Positions 25,881 to 35,489 are shown, numbered from the stretch's first letter. The stretch is 52,497 bases of DNA from Deltaproteobacteria bacterium (GCA_016214985.1 JACRMM010000021.1:1-52497), one strand, 5' to 3'. Notes: a model not told the origin generated them from the letters alone. Translations and numbers: made by a program.

Positions 25881-25910
25881 TTGGGCTCTACCCGGTGCCT
25901 ATGTTATAGT
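25881..25910 (+). promoter_or_regulatory. Probable promoter of the outer-membrane protein gene
   Basis: -35 TTGGGC (25881-25886), an 18-nt spacer and -10 TATAGT (25905-25910). The start would be near 25917, about 60 nt before the ATG at 25979. It overlaps the divergent dksA transcript. Confidence 0.5.
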
Positions 25911-25930
25911 CACGGACCAAAGAAGGCGGG

Positions 25931-25939
25931 ATTATAGCA
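25931..25939 (-). promoter_or_regulatory. Extended -10 promoter of dksA
   Basis: On the minus strand TGCTATAAT: a consensus -10 (25936-25931) with the TG extension. No clear -35 is present, as is common for extended -10 promoters. The transcript would start near 25924, giving dksA an 86-nt leader. Confidence 0.6.
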
Positions 25940-25978
25940 AAACTCGTTCCCCCTCAGGAAACCCTTTTCTCGGATGCC

Positions 25979-26821
25979 ATGAAACGGCTCGTCACCTTCG
26001 GCCTCGTGATCGCCGCTGCCACGTGCCGGGCCGCGCCCCCGGGGCTCGAGGCCACAGACGCGCGCGCCTTGGGGATGGGCGGGGCCTACCGGTCCCTCGC
26101 GGAGACAACCGCGGCCGCACGCTTCAACCCGGCGGGGCTCAGCCCCCACCGGGGGTTCTTTGCCGGAGCCTCCTACGCCACCAGCCCCACCAGCGCCCTG
26201 GACGCCGTTCACATCACGCTCGTGGACAACATCACCTCCCCCATGGGAGGCGCCCTCCAGTACAGCCATTTTCAGGGCAAGGAGGAGCGTGAGGAGATCT
26301 CCCTGAGCCTATCGGCCGGAGACACCAAGCAGTTCTCGGGGTTGTGGTGGGGGTTCACGGGACGATACGTCCAGGCGCGCGGTCGGAGCGCCGCGGAGTG
26401 GGACGACCTCCTCACTGGAGACGTCGGGTTCCTCTTCGAACGCCCGGGCGGCATCCGGATCGCGGCCGTGGGCTACGACATCTTCGACACCTCGTCCACG
26501 TTCCTCAACCGGCGCATCGCGCTGGGCGTCTCCCGGAGCTCGCCGGAGGGCTGGGTGGTGGCCGGGGACGTCGTACGGAACCTGGACCGGGACGTGTCGA
26601 GCGGCGTCGACCTCCACGTGGGCGGAGAGTACGCCCGGCCGGGATCTCCCTGGGCGTTTCGGGCCGGCTACCAGTGGCGCGGGGACACGGGGAAGGACTA
26701 CGGGTCGCTGGGAGTCGGGTGGCGGCTGACGGACGTCCTCCAGTTGGCGGGCGCCCTTCAGCAGGCCCGGCAGGGCGCCGACGGGCACCTCGTTGTCGTC
26801 TCGGTCGAGGGCAGCTTCTAG
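25979..26821 (+). CDS. Outer-membrane beta-barrel protein (PorV/FadL-like)
   Basis: 280 residues. Signal peptide 1-19, then [25 protein letters not shown], the N-terminal signature of the OmpP1/FadL/PorV group in which the protein plugs its own barrel. Alternating amphipathic strands continue to a terminal VSVEGSF with a C-terminal Phe, the BAM-recognition ending. It may transport hydrophobic compounds or act as a structural barrel. ATG 25979 has only a weak ribosome site. Its stop overlaps the moaC stop on the other strand within a CTAG tetranucleotide. Confidence 0.78.
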   Translation: MKRLVTFGLVIAAATCRAAPPGLEATDARALGMGGAYRSLAETTAAARFNPAGLSPHRGFFAGASYATSPTSALDAVHITLVDNITSPMGGALQYSHFQGKEEREEISLSLSAGDTKQFSGLWWGFTGRYVQARGRSAAEWDDLLTGDVGFLFERPGGIRIAAVGYDIFDTSSTFLNRRIALGVSRSSPEGWVVAGDVVRNLDRDVSSGVDLHVGGEYARPGSPWAFRAGYQWRGDTGKDYGSLGVGWRLTDVLQLAGALQQARQGADGHLVVVSVEGSF

Positions 26822-27303
26822 CGGTCGCGCACGTAGAGACCGCTCTTCCCCCCCTCCTTGCGGAGCAGTCGCACGTCCCCGATCACGATCCCCTTGTCCA
26901 CCGCCTTGCACATGTCGTAGACCGTGAGCGCGGCCACGCTGACCGCGGTCAGCGCCTCCATCTCGACACCGGTGAGCCCCGTGACCCGGACCTCGGCCTC
27001 CACATCGACGCGGCTCGCGCCGGGATCGAGGACAAAGTCGACGCGGACCGAGGAGATGGGCAGGGGATGGCACAGGGGGATGAGCTCTGAGGTCCGCTTC
27101 GCGGCCATGATCCCGGCGAGACGCGCCACCTGCAGCACATCCCCCTTCTCCAGGGACCGATCCGAGATGCGGCGGAAGGTTTCGGGGGCCACCCAAACGC
27201 TCCCCGCGGCCACGGCCCTCCGAACCGTTGCCGCCTTGTGCGATACATCGACCATGCGGGCCGAGCCCGCCTCGTCGAAGTGGCTGAGCCCGCCTTCTTT
27301 CAT
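26818..27303 (-). CDS. moaC: Cyclic pyranopterin monophosphate synthase (MoaC)
   Basis: 161 residues. It converts the 3',8-cyclo-GTP product of MoaA to cyclic pyranopterin monophosphate in molybdenum-cofactor synthesis. Conserved features: [16 protein letters not shown], the active-site loop [11 protein letters not shown] (about 75-85), [21 protein letters not shown] and the catalytic lysine in KAVDKG. Its ATG overlaps the upstream stop as ATGA, so it is co-translated with the small exported protein. No other moa/moe genes are in the window. Confidence 0.95.
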   Translation of the reverse strand: MKEGGLSHFDEAGSARMVDVSHKAATVRRAVAAGSVWVAPETFRRISDRSLEKGDVLQVARLAGIMAAKRTSELIPLCHPLPISSVRVDFVLDPGASRVDVEAEVRVTGLTGVEMEALTAVSVAALTVYDMCKAVDKGIVIGDVRLLRKEGGKSGLYVRDR

Positions 27304-27716
27304 TTCCCTGCCTTTTCCACCACGATCTGATCGACCACCGTGTAATTGTAGTCGGCGCCCATGTAATCGAAGGTACCGAACGCCGTCACCTTGTCACCCC
27401 TTTTTAAGTTCAACAACTGATCCGCCTGAGCATGGCTCTTCTTCAAGTACAGCCGCACCAGGCTCGGTGCACCAAGGGCAAAGCAGAAATAGTCCTTCGT
27501 ATTGATCTTTGTTTTTCGAATCTGGTAGCAGAAGTCGCTCCCAGCAAATTGGAAAACGCCGGAGACCTGAACCTTCTTCCCTGCGAATACATCCCGCTTC
27601 CCCACCAGCTCCCCCTGGCTCACCTCCTTGTAGTCGGCGGGATTGACCTCCGCTCCCGCCGCAAAGGGCACCGAGAGCAGGGCAACGAACAGAGCGACCG
27701 CCAACGTTTTCCTCAT
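27300..27716 (-). CDS. Small exported protein, possibly OB-fold
   Basis: 138 residues. Signal peptide 1-22 ([22 protein letters not shown]), then repeated short beta strands ([37 protein letters not shown]) that suggest a small beta barrel such as an OB-fold; two Cys (FCYQI, YFCFAL) could form a disulfide. I chose ATG 27716 over 27731 because GAGGAAGGA stands 5 nt before it. The GC content looks clearly lower than in its neighbours, hinting at separate ancestry. It overlaps moaC by 4 nt, but no functional link to molybdenum is visible. Confidence 0.7.
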   Translation of the reverse strand: MRKTLAVALFVALLSVPFAAGAEVNPADYKEVSQGELVGKRDVFAGKKVQVSGVFQFAGSDFCYQIRKTKINTKDYFCFALGAPSLVRLYLKKSHAQADQLLNLKRGDKVTAFGTFDYMGADYNYTVVDQIVVEKAGK

Positions 27717-27960
27717 CGTGTCCTTCCTCATGTCTGTGCGGCAGCGACCGCGCCATCTTCCCTTCGTCCGAGACCTCTCCCCAGCGACCCTCGTACCGGC
27801 CGCGAGCGCTCCGGTTACAACCGCCGACCGGCCGGGCGATTCTACCAGCTTCGCTGCGCGCGCCTAAAGGGGGAAAGGGCTCGGGGGCGATCGCTTTACG
27901 TCGACAAGGGATTCTGTTACAAACGACCTCCTTTCCCGCTCTCGGTGAGGCCTCCTCCCC

Positions 27961-29709
27961 ATGCCGCGCTACGACCTCGTCCTGCTCCACGCGCCCAGCG
28001 TCTACGACTTCCGCAAGAAGCCTGCGATCTACGGCCCGATCTCCGACGTGATCCCTCCCGGGCCGAACTTCGAGATGTACCCGATCGGGATGATCTCCAT
28101 CTCGGAGCACCTCGTGCGCGCCGGCTTCGAGGTGCGCATCGTCAACCTGGCCATGAAGATGCTGGAGGACCCGCGCTTCGACGTCGAACGCTTTCTCGGA
28201 AGCCTCGATGCCCGGCTCTTCGGCATCGACCTGCACTGGCTGCCCCACGTCAACGGCGCGCTCGCCGTCGCCGAGATCGCCAAACGGCTGCACCCCCGGA
28301 CCCCCATCGTGTTCGGCGGGTTCTCCACGAGCTTCTTCCACGAGGAGCTTCTCTCGACGTACCCGTTCGTGGACTTCGCGATGCGCGGCGACTCCACCGA
28401 GGGGCCCATGGTGGATCTCGTCCGGGCCGTGGTCGGAGGAACGACCGACTTCTCCGAGGTCCCCAACCTCAGCTGGCGCAACGCCGCGGGAGCCGTGGTC
28501 GCCAACCCTCTGGGCTACAAACCCGCCGACCTCGACCACGTGTTCACGAACTACGAGCACGCGATCCGGCAGACCGTGCGCCACCTGGACTTCACCGGGT
28601 ACCAACCGTTCGAGACCTGGGACCGGTACCCCATCACCGCGGTCTTCACGTGCCGGGGCTGCGTCCACAACTGCCGCACCTGCGGGGGCGGAGCGCACTT
28701 CTTCCATCAGACCATGGAGCGCGGCCGCCCCACCTTCAAGGCCCCGGAGCTGGTGGCCCGGGACATGAAGACGGCCGAGACGTTCCTGAACGCGCCCATC
28801 TTCATCATCGGCGACATCCTCCAGCACGGCGAGGAGTATGCGCGCCGGCTGCTCGCTGAGGTCAAGCGCCTCGGAATCCGAAACGAGGTGGTCATCGAGT
28901 TCTTCGACCCGCCGAGCCGGTCGGTCCTCGAGGCCGTGGCGGACGCGATTCCCCGGTTCAACCTCGAGATCAGCCCGGAGAGCCACGACGAACAGGTGCG
29001 CTACGCCTTCGGCCGGCCCTTCGGCAACGAGGCCCTGGAGCGGTTCATCGGCGACGCGCTGGAGCTCGGCTGCCGCCGCTTCGACCTCTTCTTCATGACC
29101 GGCCTTCCCCAACAGACGCCCCAGAGCGTGCTCGATACGGTCGACTACTGCGATCGGCTCCTCGGACGCTTCGGGCAGAGCCGGCGGCTGTTTCCCTTCA
29201 TCAGCCCCCTGGCGCCCTTCGTCGACCCGGGCAGCGCCGTCTGGGAGCACCCCGAGAAGTACGGCTACCGTCTGCTCTTCACCCGTCTGGAGGAGCTCCG
29301 CCGGGCCCTGGAGAGCCCCAGCTGGAAGTACTTCCTCAACTACGAGACCGAGTGGATGTCCCGGGACGAGATCGTGTACACGACCTACGAGGCGGGTGCC
29401 CGGCTCAACGACGTCAAGGAGCGCCACGGGCTCATCTCCGGCGAGGAGGCCGGCCGGGTCCGAGAGAAGAACCGGGCAGCCGTGGCCATGATGCGCAGGG
29501 TCGACGCCGCGATGGACCTCACCGACCCGGCCGGACGGGAGCGCGCGCTGGCGCGGCTCCGGGACGAGATCCGGGACCTCGACACCTCCACCGTCTGCGA
29601 CAAGTCCGAGCTCGACTGGCCCACGGGCCTGCTCAAAGTGAACCTGCACCGGGTCATCCCCCTGGTCGTCTCCGAGCTCTTCCGCAAGCTCGCGCGCCGC
29701 AGGGGGTAG
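27961..29709 (+). CDS. B12-binding-domain radical SAM protein (Ta0216-like family)
   Basis: 582 residues. N-terminal cobalamin-binding-type Rossmann domain (1-180) with FEMYPIGMISISEHL and FGIDLHWLPHVNGAL, then the radical SAM TIM barrel. The 4Fe-4S motif is CVHNCRTC near residues 234-241, followed by GGG. Downstream barrel motifs are NLEISPESHDEQVR and LFFMTGLPQQTP. It resembles an uncharacterised archaeal-named family (Ta0216). Such enzymes do SAM-dependent methylations or rearrangements; the substrate is unknown. ATG 27961 has GTGAGG about 9 nt upstream; the stop is TAG. The next gene starts 2 nt later, so they form an operon. Confidence 0.85.
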   Translation: MPRYDLVLLHAPSVYDFRKKPAIYGPISDVIPPGPNFEMYPIGMISISEHLVRAGFEVRIVNLAMKMLEDPRFDVERFLGSLDARLFGIDLHWLPHVNGALAVAEIAKRLHPRTPIVFGGFSTSFFHEELLSTYPFVDFAMRGDSTEGPMVDLVRAVVGGTTDFSEVPNLSWRNAAGAVVANPLGYKPADLDHVFTNYEHAIRQTVRHLDFTGYQPFETWDRYPITAVFTCRGCVHNCRTCGGGAHFFHQTMERGRPTFKAPELVARDMKTAETFLNAPIFIIGDILQHGEEYARRLLAEVKRLGIRNEVVIEFFDPPSRSVLEAVADAIPRFNLEISPESHDEQVRYAFGRPFGNEALERFIGDALELGCRRFDLFFMTGLPQQTPQSVLDTVDYCDRLLGRFGQSRRLFPFISPLAPFVDPGSAVWEHPEKYGYRLLFTRLEELRRALESPSWKYFLNYETEWMSRDEIVYTTYEAGARLNDVKERHGLISGEEAGRVREKNRAAVAMMRRVDAAMDLTDPAGRERALARLRDEIRDLDTSTVCDKSELDWPTGLLKVNLHRVIPLVVSELFRKLARRRG

Positions 29710-29710
29710 C

Positions 29711-30493
29711 GTGCTCGTCATCGCAGAGGCGGCGGCGCGGCGGGCCGGCGCGATTCAGAGGGAGCGGTACCGGACCGGCCTCACGGTCCGCCAAAAGGGC
29801 GCGCTGGATCTGGTCACCGACGTGGACGTGGCCTGCGAGGAGGCGATCCGGGAAGTCCTGCGGCGGCGCGCTCCGGGGACCGCTGTGCTCGGCGAGGAAG
29901 GTGGGCTCGAGGGCGACGGAGCCGATCGGTGGGTCGTGGACCCGCTGGACGGAACCACCAACTACGCCCACGGCTTCCCGGTGTTCTGCGTCTCGATCGC
30001 CTGGGAAGCGGGCGGACGGGTGCGCGCCGGGGTGGTCTACGACCCGTTGCGCGACGAGCTCTTCGGAGCCGAAGAGGGCCGCGGCAGCCTCCTCAACGGC
30101 GCGCCGATTCGGGTCACCCGGACTGGAACCCTGGAGGACGCCCTCCTCGCCACCGGGTTCCCCTACGACCGGCGGACCAATCCGCGAAACAACCTCGACG
30201 CCTTCGCCCGGCTCACCCTGGCGACCCAGGGTGTGCGCCGTGGGGGCGCCGCGGCGCTCGACCTCGCCTACGTGGCCGCCGGGCGGCTCGACGGGTTCTG
30301 GGAGCCGGGGCTCAAGCCCTGGGACCTGGCGGCGGGCATCCTGCTGGTCGTCGAAGCGGGCGGACGGGTCACCGGCTACGCAGGAGACCCCTTTACGCTT
30401 CGAGACTCCGACGTGGTGGCCAGCAACGGTCCTCTTCACGCTCCCCTACTCGAGAACGTCCGCGCGTCAGAAGCACGGGGCGACTCGGGCTGA
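29711..30493 (+). CDS. Inositol monophosphatase family protein
   Basis: 260 residues. A Mg2+-dependent sugar-phosphate phosphatase of the IMPase/SuhB family. Metal-binding residues are seen in GEEGG (about 64-68), WVVDPLDGTTNYAHG (76-90) and the C-terminal LKPWDLAAG. Possible substrates include myo-inositol 1-phosphate, histidinol phosphate and 3'-phosphoadenylates. GTG 29711 has AGGGGG 5 nt upstream and begins 2 nt after the radical SAM gene, implying a shared message. If the operon makes a lipid or cofactor headgroup, a phosphatase step would fit, but that is inference. Confidence 0.88.
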   Translation: MLVIAEAAARRAGAIQRERYRTGLTVRQKGALDLVTDVDVACEEAIREVLRRRAPGTAVLGEEGGLEGDGADRWVVDPLDGTTNYAHGFPVFCVSIAWEAGGRVRAGVVYDPLRDELFGAEEGRGSLLNGAPIRVTRTGTLEDALLATGFPYDRRTNPRNNLDAFARLTLATQGVRRGGAAALDLAYVAAGRLDGFWEPGLKPWDLAAGILLVVEAGGRVTGYAGDPFTLRDSDVVASNGPLHAPLLENVRASEARGDSG

Positions 30494-30588
30494 CCCCGAG
30501 CGAGGCCGCGGGAGAGACGCGCTCACCTTTCACGCCTGGGAAGCCGAAACGTTGTTTGTCCCTTCGTTTCCTCGAGTCGAGCTCGACC

Positions 30589-31725
30589 ATGCCACGAAGA
30601 CGACGCCCGGCCGCACCTCTGCTCATTCCGGCGCTCCTGTCGCTCCTGGCGCTCTCGTGCCACCGGGCACCCGCGCCTCCTCCGGTGCTTCGGCTCGGCT
30701 ACGCTCCTCACGATCACCACGCCCCGCTCTTCGTGGCAGCGCTCGGCGCGGCCACGCTCCGCGCGATGGGGAGCCCCTACCTCGTACCCGGCTCCTCGCG
30801 GAGCGAGTACGCGCTGCGCCGCGGCGACCGCGTCGTGGCGACCGTGCAGCTCGTTCCCTGCGCCGGCGGCCGGGAGCTGCCACGCCGGCTCGCGGAGGAC
30901 CTGCTCGACATGGCGTTCGGCGGGTTTCCGGCCTTCGTCCAGCAGATCGACCGCGGCGCACCGCTGCGCATCGTGGCGCCGACCATGACCGGCGGCGCTG
31001 GGCTGGTGGTCGGCTCGTCCCTCGGGGTGCACGACTGGAAAGAGTTCGTCGCCCGGGTCCGGAAGGACCGCCGACCGCTGCGCATCGGGTACCGTGCGGA
31101 CGGCGCGGTGCAGCGCCTCCTCTTGGAGCAGGCGCTGGCGGGCGAGGACCTCTCCGTCGGGGCGCGGATCGACGATGCCGGAAGCCAGGTGGCCCTCGTC
31201 AACCTCTACGGCGCGGAGAACCTCCTCCCCGCGCTCCGAAACGGCGTCGTCGACGGCTTCGTGGGCGTCCAGCCCTACCTGGCCCTGGCCGAGGAGCAGG
31301 GGGTGGGCCGCGTCGTCACGGACCTCCGTGAGGCTCCCTGCAGCGGAGGCGGTGCGTGCGCAGTTCCCTGCTGCGCCCTGGCCCTGCGGACCGACTTCGG
31401 CGCTGCCCACCCGGAAGTCGTCGAAGCCGTCGTGGACATGGCGCGCGGGGCGAGCCGTTACCTCACCGACCACCCCCAGCAGGCCGCAGCTCTGGTCGCC
31501 CGATGGCTCGGCACCTCGCCCGAAGTGGAGCAGCGCTCGATTCCCACCATCCGCTTCGTGACCGAGCTCGACAGCAGCTGGAACCGGGGAGCCCGAGGGT
31601 GGGCCGAGACGATGGTGCGCAGCGGCGGGCTCACCGGGGCGGTGGCGACCGCTCTGAAGCAGAACCGGCTGTCCGAGGCGATCTACGACCCGACCGTCCT
31701 CCGGCACGGCAGACAGCGGCGCTGA
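30589..31725 (+). CDS. NMT1/SsuA-type substrate-binding lipoprotein
   Basis: 378 residues. Lipoprotein signal with lipobox LALSC (about residues 20-24). The mature part is a two-lobed periplasmic binding protein of the nitrate/sulfonate/thiamine-precursor (NrtA/SsuA/THI5) kind: VLRLGYAPHDHHAPLFVAAL, DMAFGGFPAFVQQIDRG, LRIGYRADGAVQRLLLEQAL. An unusual Cys-rich segment SGGGACAVPCCALALRTDF lies near 250-268. No ABC permease or ATPase gene follows; instead a hybrid histidine kinase begins 3 nt downstream. A co-sensor role is therefore as likely as transport. The ATG has a weak ribosome site. Confidence 0.82.
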   Translation: MPRRRRPAAPLLIPALLSLLALSCHRAPAPPPVLRLGYAPHDHHAPLFVAALGAATLRAMGSPYLVPGSSRSEYALRRGDRVVATVQLVPCAGGRELPRRLAEDLLDMAFGGFPAFVQQIDRGAPLRIVAPTMTGGAGLVVGSSLGVHDWKEFVARVRKDRRPLRIGYRADGAVQRLLLEQALAGEDLSVGARIDDAGSQVALVNLYGAENLLPALRNGVVDGFVGVQPYLALAEEQGVGRVVTDLREAPCSGGGACAVPCCALALRTDFGAAHPEVVEAVVDMARGASRYLTDHPQQAAALVARWLGTSPEVEQRSIPTIRFVTELDSSWNRGARGWAETMVRSGGLTGAVATALKQNRLSEAIYDPTVLRHGRQRR

Positions 31726-31728
31726 CTC

Positions 31729-34263
31729 GTGCGCGTTCCCGTCTCACTCAAAGTGTTCGCCGTCTTCTGCGCGCTGGCTGCTACGACCACGGGGCTCGGG
31801 GTCGTGGTCTTCTTCGGAGCCCGGGACCTGCGCCAAGCGAGCGCCGAGCTCCAGACCACCAAAGAGTTCCAGGTCCGCGTCGAGAAGCTGGAGCTGTTCA
31901 CCCGTGCCCGAAAGCTCCGGGCCTCCGACCCGGAGGCCTTCGGGGGAGAGTTCGACGCCGTCCGGACCCTCGCCGCGTCGATCGCGCGCCTCGCGCCCGA
32001 GCTGCCCGGTCGCCTTCGGCCCCGGGTCACCTCCCTGGACGAACACCTCGGGTACGTCCATACGGCCTTCCGGGAGCTCTTCGCCCACTACGCCGCCGAT
32101 CGACGGGCGGGTCAGGCGCAGCGCAACCGGGAGGAGGCACTGAGGACGAGGCTCGCAAACCTCCCCCCCCAGGCACAGCTCCGCGTCTACCCGCCCGTCC
32201 AGCTCCTGGAGAATCTCACCGAGCAGTGCCTCGCGGACTACGACCCGGCGTTGCTCCCGCGCATCCGCGCGGCGGCCGCCGAGATCCGACGGCTCTCGCC
32301 CGATCGGGAGCTGACCCGACACGCAGACCGGCTCATCCTCAACGCCGAGGAGGCCTTCCTCAACCACCTCGCCATTGTGGACAAAGAGCGATTTCTCGCC
32401 GACGCCGCGGACCGCTTCTCCGAGATCGCGACCCAGGCCATCGAGGCGATCTCCCGCGCGAGCGAGCACCGGCAGCGGCAGCTCACCCTCGCCGTCGCCA
32501 TCGCGGTGGCGTCCTCGGCGCTCCTGACGCTCCTCTTCTGGGCAGCGGCGCGACGCTACATCCGCCGCGCGCTCGCCCAGATCCATGGGTCGATCCAGTC
32601 GATCCGGTCCGGCGTGTATGACTACCCGGTGCCGGCGGTTCCCGACGACGAGGTGGGCGACCTCACCCTCTTCCTCCGGGAGCTCGCGGGCAGCCTCGAG
32701 CAGAGCCTGCGGCGGGCCCGGGAGTCGGAAGAGAAGTTCCGGTCCCTGGTCGAGGACGTCTCCGACTGGGTGTGGGAGACGGATGGCTCGGGCCGGCTCG
32801 TCTACGCGAGCCCCGTCGTCGGGCACCTTCTCGGCGTCGACCCCGCCGCCGTGCTGGGCGAGACCCTCGACGCCCTGCTCTCCGGTGACGACGCGGACCG
32901 CGTCGCGGGACTCCTCGCGCAGTCCCTTGCTGAGAAACGGCCGGCGCGGTCCGTGGAGGCATCGGTCGTGAGGCCCGACGGCTCCCGCGCGGTGCTCGAG
33001 TCGAGCTGGCAACCGGTCGAGGACGACCAGGGCCGACTCCAGGGACTTCGGGGCATCAGTCGCGACGTGACCGAGCGAAAGCGCGCGGAAGAGGAGCAGG
33101 CCAGGCTGCGCTCCCAGCTCCTGCAGGCACAGAAGATGGAAGCGATCGGAACCCTCACCGGCGGCATCGCACACGACTTCAACAACCTGCTCCAGTCCAT
33201 CGGCGGGTACACGGAGATGCTTCTTCGCCGCAAGGCCGAGGACGACCCGGATCGCTCCAAGCTTCAGACCATCGAGAAGGCGACGCGCCGGGCCGCCGAC
33301 CTGACGCGTCAGCTGCTCGTCTTCGGGCGCAAGGTCGAGACCCAGGCCGGCGTTCTGAACCTCAACGACGAGGTCACGCAGGTACGGGACCTGCTCGGCC
33401 GGACGATCCCGAAGATGGTGGAAATCCGCACCCGCCTCGCACCGGGTCTCTGGAAGGTCTCGGCCGACCCCACCCAGATCGAGCAGGTGCTGGTGAACCT
33501 TGCAGTAAACGCCAAGGACGCCATGCCCGAAGGCGGGGTCCTGGAGTTCGCCACCGAGAACCTGTGGGCCGAAGCCGGGACCCATGGCGGCCCGCCGGAT
33601 CTCCCCCCCGGCCGTTACGTGTGTCTGACCGTCACCGACACCGGGCACGGGATGGACGCCGATACTCTCGAGCACGCCTTCGAGCCCTTCTTCACGACCA
33701 AGGACGTGGGGAAGGGCACGGGCCTCGGCCTCGCCATGGTCTATGGGATCGTGCAGAGCCATCAGGGAAGGATCCTCTGCCAGAGCGCGCCGAGGCGGGG
33801 CACGACCTTCCATGTCTACCTGCCCGCCCTCCAGGCCGAGGAGCGGCCGGCCATGGACACGCGGCCCGCCCCCGCCGCCCCGGCCGAGGGCGGAGGGGAA
33901 ACGCTGCTCGTGGTCGACGACGAAGAGCCGCTCTTGGAGCTGGCCGAGGAGATCCTGGGCGAGGCCGGGTACGAGACGCTCCGGGCGGAATCGGGGGAAG
34001 CCGCCCTCTCGCTCCTGCGTTCCGGCGCAGGGGTCGACCTCGTGCTCCTCGACCTCAACATGCCGGGGATGGGGGGCCTCGAGTGTCTTCGCCAGCTCCG
34101 GGAGATCACCCCCGACCTGCGCGTGCTCGTGGCCAGCGGCTACCCGGCCGGCCCGCTCCGGGCCGACCTCGCGCTCCTGGGCGCCGGCCCCCTCCTGCGA
34201 AAACCCTATCGAGCCGCTGACCTCTTGAGCGCGGTGCGCGAGTCCCTCGACCACGCCTCCTGA
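31729..34263 (+). CDS. Membrane-bound hybrid sensor histidine kinase
   Basis: 844 residues. TM helix 1 at about 7-29, a helical periplasmic domain to about 250, TM helix 2 at about 253-275, HAMP, a PAS domain (about 335-450), HisKA with the phospho-acceptor in [14 protein letters not shown] (His near 482), HATPase_c with an N box in [15 protein letters not shown] and G boxes in [13 protein letters not shown], then a C-terminal receiver (VVDDEEPL near 727, phospho-Asp in [11 protein letters not shown] near 776). It senses through the periplasm and membrane and passes phosphate to its own receiver, so an Hpt protein and output regulator are needed; none adjoins it. The start is GTG 31729, three nt after the binding protein. 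Confidence 0.92.
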   Translation: MRVPVSLKVFAVFCALAATTTGLGVVVFFGARDLRQASAELQTTKEFQVRVEKLELFTRARKLRASDPEAFGGEFDAVRTLAASIARLAPELPGRLRPRVTSLDEHLGYVHTAFRELFAHYAADRRAGQAQRNREEALRTRLANLPPQAQLRVYPPVQLLENLTEQCLADYDPALLPRIRAAAAEIRRLSPDRELTRHADRLILNAEEAFLNHLAIVDKERFLADAADRFSEIATQAIEAISRASEHRQRQLTLAVAIAVASSALLTLLFWAAARRYIRRALAQIHGSIQSIRSGVYDYPVPAVPDDEVGDLTLFLRELAGSLEQSLRRARESEEKFRSLVEDVSDWVWETDGSGRLVYASPVVGHLLGVDPAAVLGETLDALLSGDDADRVAGLLAQSLAEKRPARSVEASVVRPDGSRAVLESSWQPVEDDQGRLQGLRGISRDVTERKRAEEEQARLRSQLLQAQKMEAIGTLTGGIAHDFNNLLQSIGGYTEMLLRRKAEDDPDRSKLQTIEKATRRAADLTRQLLVFGRKVETQAGVLNLNDEVTQVRDLLGRTIPKMVEIRTRLAPGLWKVSADPTQIEQVLVNLAVNAKDAMPEGGVLEFATENLWAEAGTHGGPPDLPPGRYVCLTVTDTGHGMDADTLEHAFEPFFTTKDVGKGTGLGLAMVYGIVQSHQGRILCQSAPRRGTTFHVYLPALQAEERPAMDTRPAPAAPAEGGGETLLVVDDEEPLLELAEEILGEAGYETLRAESGEAALSLLRSGAGVDLVLLDLNMPGMGGLECLRQLREITPDLRVLVASGYPAGPLRADLALLGAGPLLRKPYRAADLLSAVRESLDHAS

Positions 34264-34271
34264 CGGCCCGC

Positions 34272-35489
34272 CTACCGGGAGAGCGCGGGGGACGTTGAGC
34301 GGGCGCAGGGTGGCGTCCGAATCCACCCGGCTCCCGCCCAGGCGACGATCCGCCAGGCCCAGCGCTCCTGCGCCTGCCAGCACCCATCCTCCGCCCCAAC
34401 CCCCCGCAGAGCGAGCAGGAGTGAGCGCGCCTCATCGGAGAGTGGAGCCGGCTCCAGCCCCCACAACGCCGTACCCGGCAGCGGGTAAAAGTGGTGGGCG
34501 TGGATCCGGGCCCCTGACTCCCGGCGCAGCCGCCCGACCAGGTCGGCCGTGGCCCGCTGTTCGGGCGCCGTCTCGCCGGGCAGGCCGAAGATCACGTCCA
34601 CGTGAGGCGTGAAACCGCCCCGGCGGGCCGTCCTTGCGGCCCGCTCCACGTCCTCCACGGTGTGCCCCCGGCCGAGGCGCCGCAGCACCGCATCGCTGCC
34701 GGACTGGGCCCCCATGACGAGCGTGCGATTGCCGCAGTGGCGCCCCAGCACGCCGACCGCCTCAGGCGTCACGCGGTCCGGGCGCACTTCGGAGGGGAAG
34801 GTTCCGAGAATCGGGCGCACCCCCAGCCGCGTCAGCTCGCCGAGGAGGCCCTCGAGCTCCGCGAGGTCGTCCCCGTAGGAGAGCGCGTCGGGCGTGATGA
34901 AGGAGACCCGAGGCCGCCCCCGGGCCAGCAGCGACTCGGCCGCGGCGAGCACCGAGGCTCGCGACCGGTGCCGCACGGTGCCCCCCCGAACCGCGCAAAA
35001 GGCACACCGGTACCGGCAACCCCGGGTGAGCTCCACCGGCCCGTGGCGGCCCGCGGCGAAGGGCGGGAACCCCTCCAGGTCGCCCGGGCCCCCGCAGGGG
35101 TCGCGAAGCACCGGCTCACCGCCGGCGCCGGCCGCGAGGAACGCCGGCAGGGTCCGCTCCGCCTCCCCGGTGAACACGTGGTCGAAGCCCAGGGCCAGGG
35201 TGCCCTCCGAGTCGGCCGACGGGTGGGCGCCGCCAGCCAGAAACCGGGCGCCGGGTGCGGCGCGCCGCACGGCCCGCACCTCCCGCCGGACCGCGGCGAG
35301 GTGGGGCGTCATAAACGAGTACAGGGCGAGCGCCCGTCCCCGGCCGGCCGCGGACCGGAGCCGGGACACCATGGCGTCCGCCGAGTCGGCGGTCTCCCAG
35401 GGCACGCCGCAGGCTTCCAGGATCGCCGTCAGCGTGTTCAGGGTGTACCGGTTGAGGCGCGTTTCCCGAAGGACGGCGATCGGTGTCAG
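34272..35489 (-). CDS. B12-binding-type radical SAM protein (MJ1487-like family)
   Basis: About 405 residues. An N-terminal Rossmann segment (ALYSFMTPHLAAV, FLAGGAHPSAD, GFDHVFTGEAERTL) precedes the radical SAM barrel with CRYRCAFC (Cys158, 162, 165) and GAQSGSDAVLRRLGRGH. It resembles an uncharacterised archaeal-named family (MJ1487). The homologous start TPIAVLRETRLNRYTLN has no ATG, GTG or TTG; a CTG at 35489 stands 4 nt after GGGAGG and is the best start. An in-frame ATG at 35720 would add 77 residues of low-quality sequence with no ribosome site. Convergent with the kinase (8-nt gap). Substrate unknown. Confidence 0.78.
   Translation of the reverse strand: MTPIAVLRETRLNRYTLNTLTAILEACGVPWETADSADAMVSRLRSAAGRGRALALYSFMTPHLAAVRREVRAVRRAAPGARFLAGGAHPSADSEGTLALGFDHVFTGEAERTLPAFLAAGAGGEPVLRDPCGGPGDLEGFPPFAAGRHGPVELTRGCRYRCAFCAVRGGTVRHRSRASVLAAAESLLARGRPRVSFITPDALSYGDDLAELEGLLGELTRLGVRPILGTFPSEVRPDRVTPEAVGVLGRHCGNRTLVMGAQSGSDAVLRRLGRGHTVEDVERAARTARRGGFTPHVDVIFGLPGETAPEQRATADLVGRLRRESGARIHAHHFYPLPGTALWGLEPAPLSDEARSLLLALRGVGAEDGCWQAQERWAWRIVAWAGAGWIRTPPCARSTSPALSR

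Noticed and set aside
27394..29721. 775-codon minus-strand frame
   Set aside because: Mirror of the radical SAM gene; Glu/Val/Gly-rich shadow translation with no motifs.
31744..34383. 879-codon minus-strand frame
   Set aside because: Antisense of the hybrid kinase, whose domains are all intact on the plus strand.
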